DNA of 60,285 nt. Source: Streptomyces graminilatus. GTDB taxonomy: Bacteria > Actinomycetota > Actinomycetes > Streptomycetales > Streptomycetaceae. Of this stretch, positions 60,279-60,285 are shown in pieces. The stretch's first letter is position 1, and every line of letters starts with the position of its first letter. The position numbers and the translations under genes are program-made. The notes below the pieces were generated by a model, which ran no database searches, was not told the DNA's origin, and saw nothing but the letters and a program-made list of their open reading frames with translations. The stretch is from NCBI RefSeq assembly GCF_001418565.1, contig NZ_LIQQ01000032.1, forward strand, positions 1 through 60,285, given 5' to 3'.

Positions 60279-60285
60279 GGTCCGG

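Noticed and set aside
1..60285. CRISPR arrays, tRNA or rRNA genes, intact transposons, replication origin
   Set aside because: No regularly spaced repeat-spacer pattern, no recognisable tRNA or rRNA sequence, and only two broken IS1380 relics were seen; the tandem repeats found have no spacers.

Overview
The window is very GC-rich with strong G/C third-position bias, purine-rich Shine-Dalgarno sequences, frequent GTG/TTG starts and many 4-base ATGA/GTGA overlaps. Together with DmdR/IdeR-type iron boxes, a DUF397 protein, BlaI/M56 pairs and the gtcgcgcagttccccgcgcccc intergenic hairpin, this points to a Streptomyces (or close relative) chromosome, probably an accessory-rich region. I saw no rRNA, tRNA or CRISPR, and no intact transposase.

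1-14.4 kb is a sugar-utilisation and relic zone. It holds an internally deleted serine hydrolase, an MFS sugar-type transporter, a small secreted peptide, VOC and DinB proteins, and a secreted glycoside hydrolase with two C-terminal repeat domains. The hydrolase lies between two decayed IS1380-family relics and next to a broken LacI regulator. A TetR/hydrolase pair, an intact LacI regulator with an array of operator-like palindromes, and a GH3 beta-glucosidase-type enzyme follow.

14.4-22.3 kb looks like a cell-envelope module. A DedA protein, two PAP2 phosphatases, an OmpR-type regulator and its kinase form one overlapping operon. It diverges from a BlaI repressor and M56 metalloprotease across two tandem CTAC/GTAG palindromes. 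A bile-acid-symporter family protein and a four-repeat membrane protein follow.

22.4-33.6 kb is the most striking region: an iron-box-flanked divergent locus. One arm encodes a 2OG oxygenase, an ornithine-cyclodeaminase/SbnB-like enzyme, a type III PLP decarboxylase, a cysteine-synthase/SbnA-like enzyme and a MATE exporter. The other arm encodes a complete SBP5-type ABC importer. No NRPS or NIS synthetase is present, so it may make and recapture a small 2,3-diaminopropionate-derived metallophore.

33.7-41 kb carries regulators (a NarL-like protein with a degenerate receiver, an orphan BlaI, a NarL two-component system), a methyltransferase, a DUF2236 oxygenase and a soluble Ser/Thr kinase with about eight TPR-like repeats. 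41-60.3 kb is acyl-CoA/aromatic-acid/steroid-like catabolism: three acyl-CoA synthetases, PaaK, a crotonase, a double DUF35 protein with two Cys-less thiolase-fold proteins, a nitronate monooxygenase, an FAD oxidoreductase, a penicillin-acylase family enzyme, a cysteine hydrolase and a membrane sulfatase. Two distant promoters there share the same AATCTGAC-N6-TCAGAAAA element.
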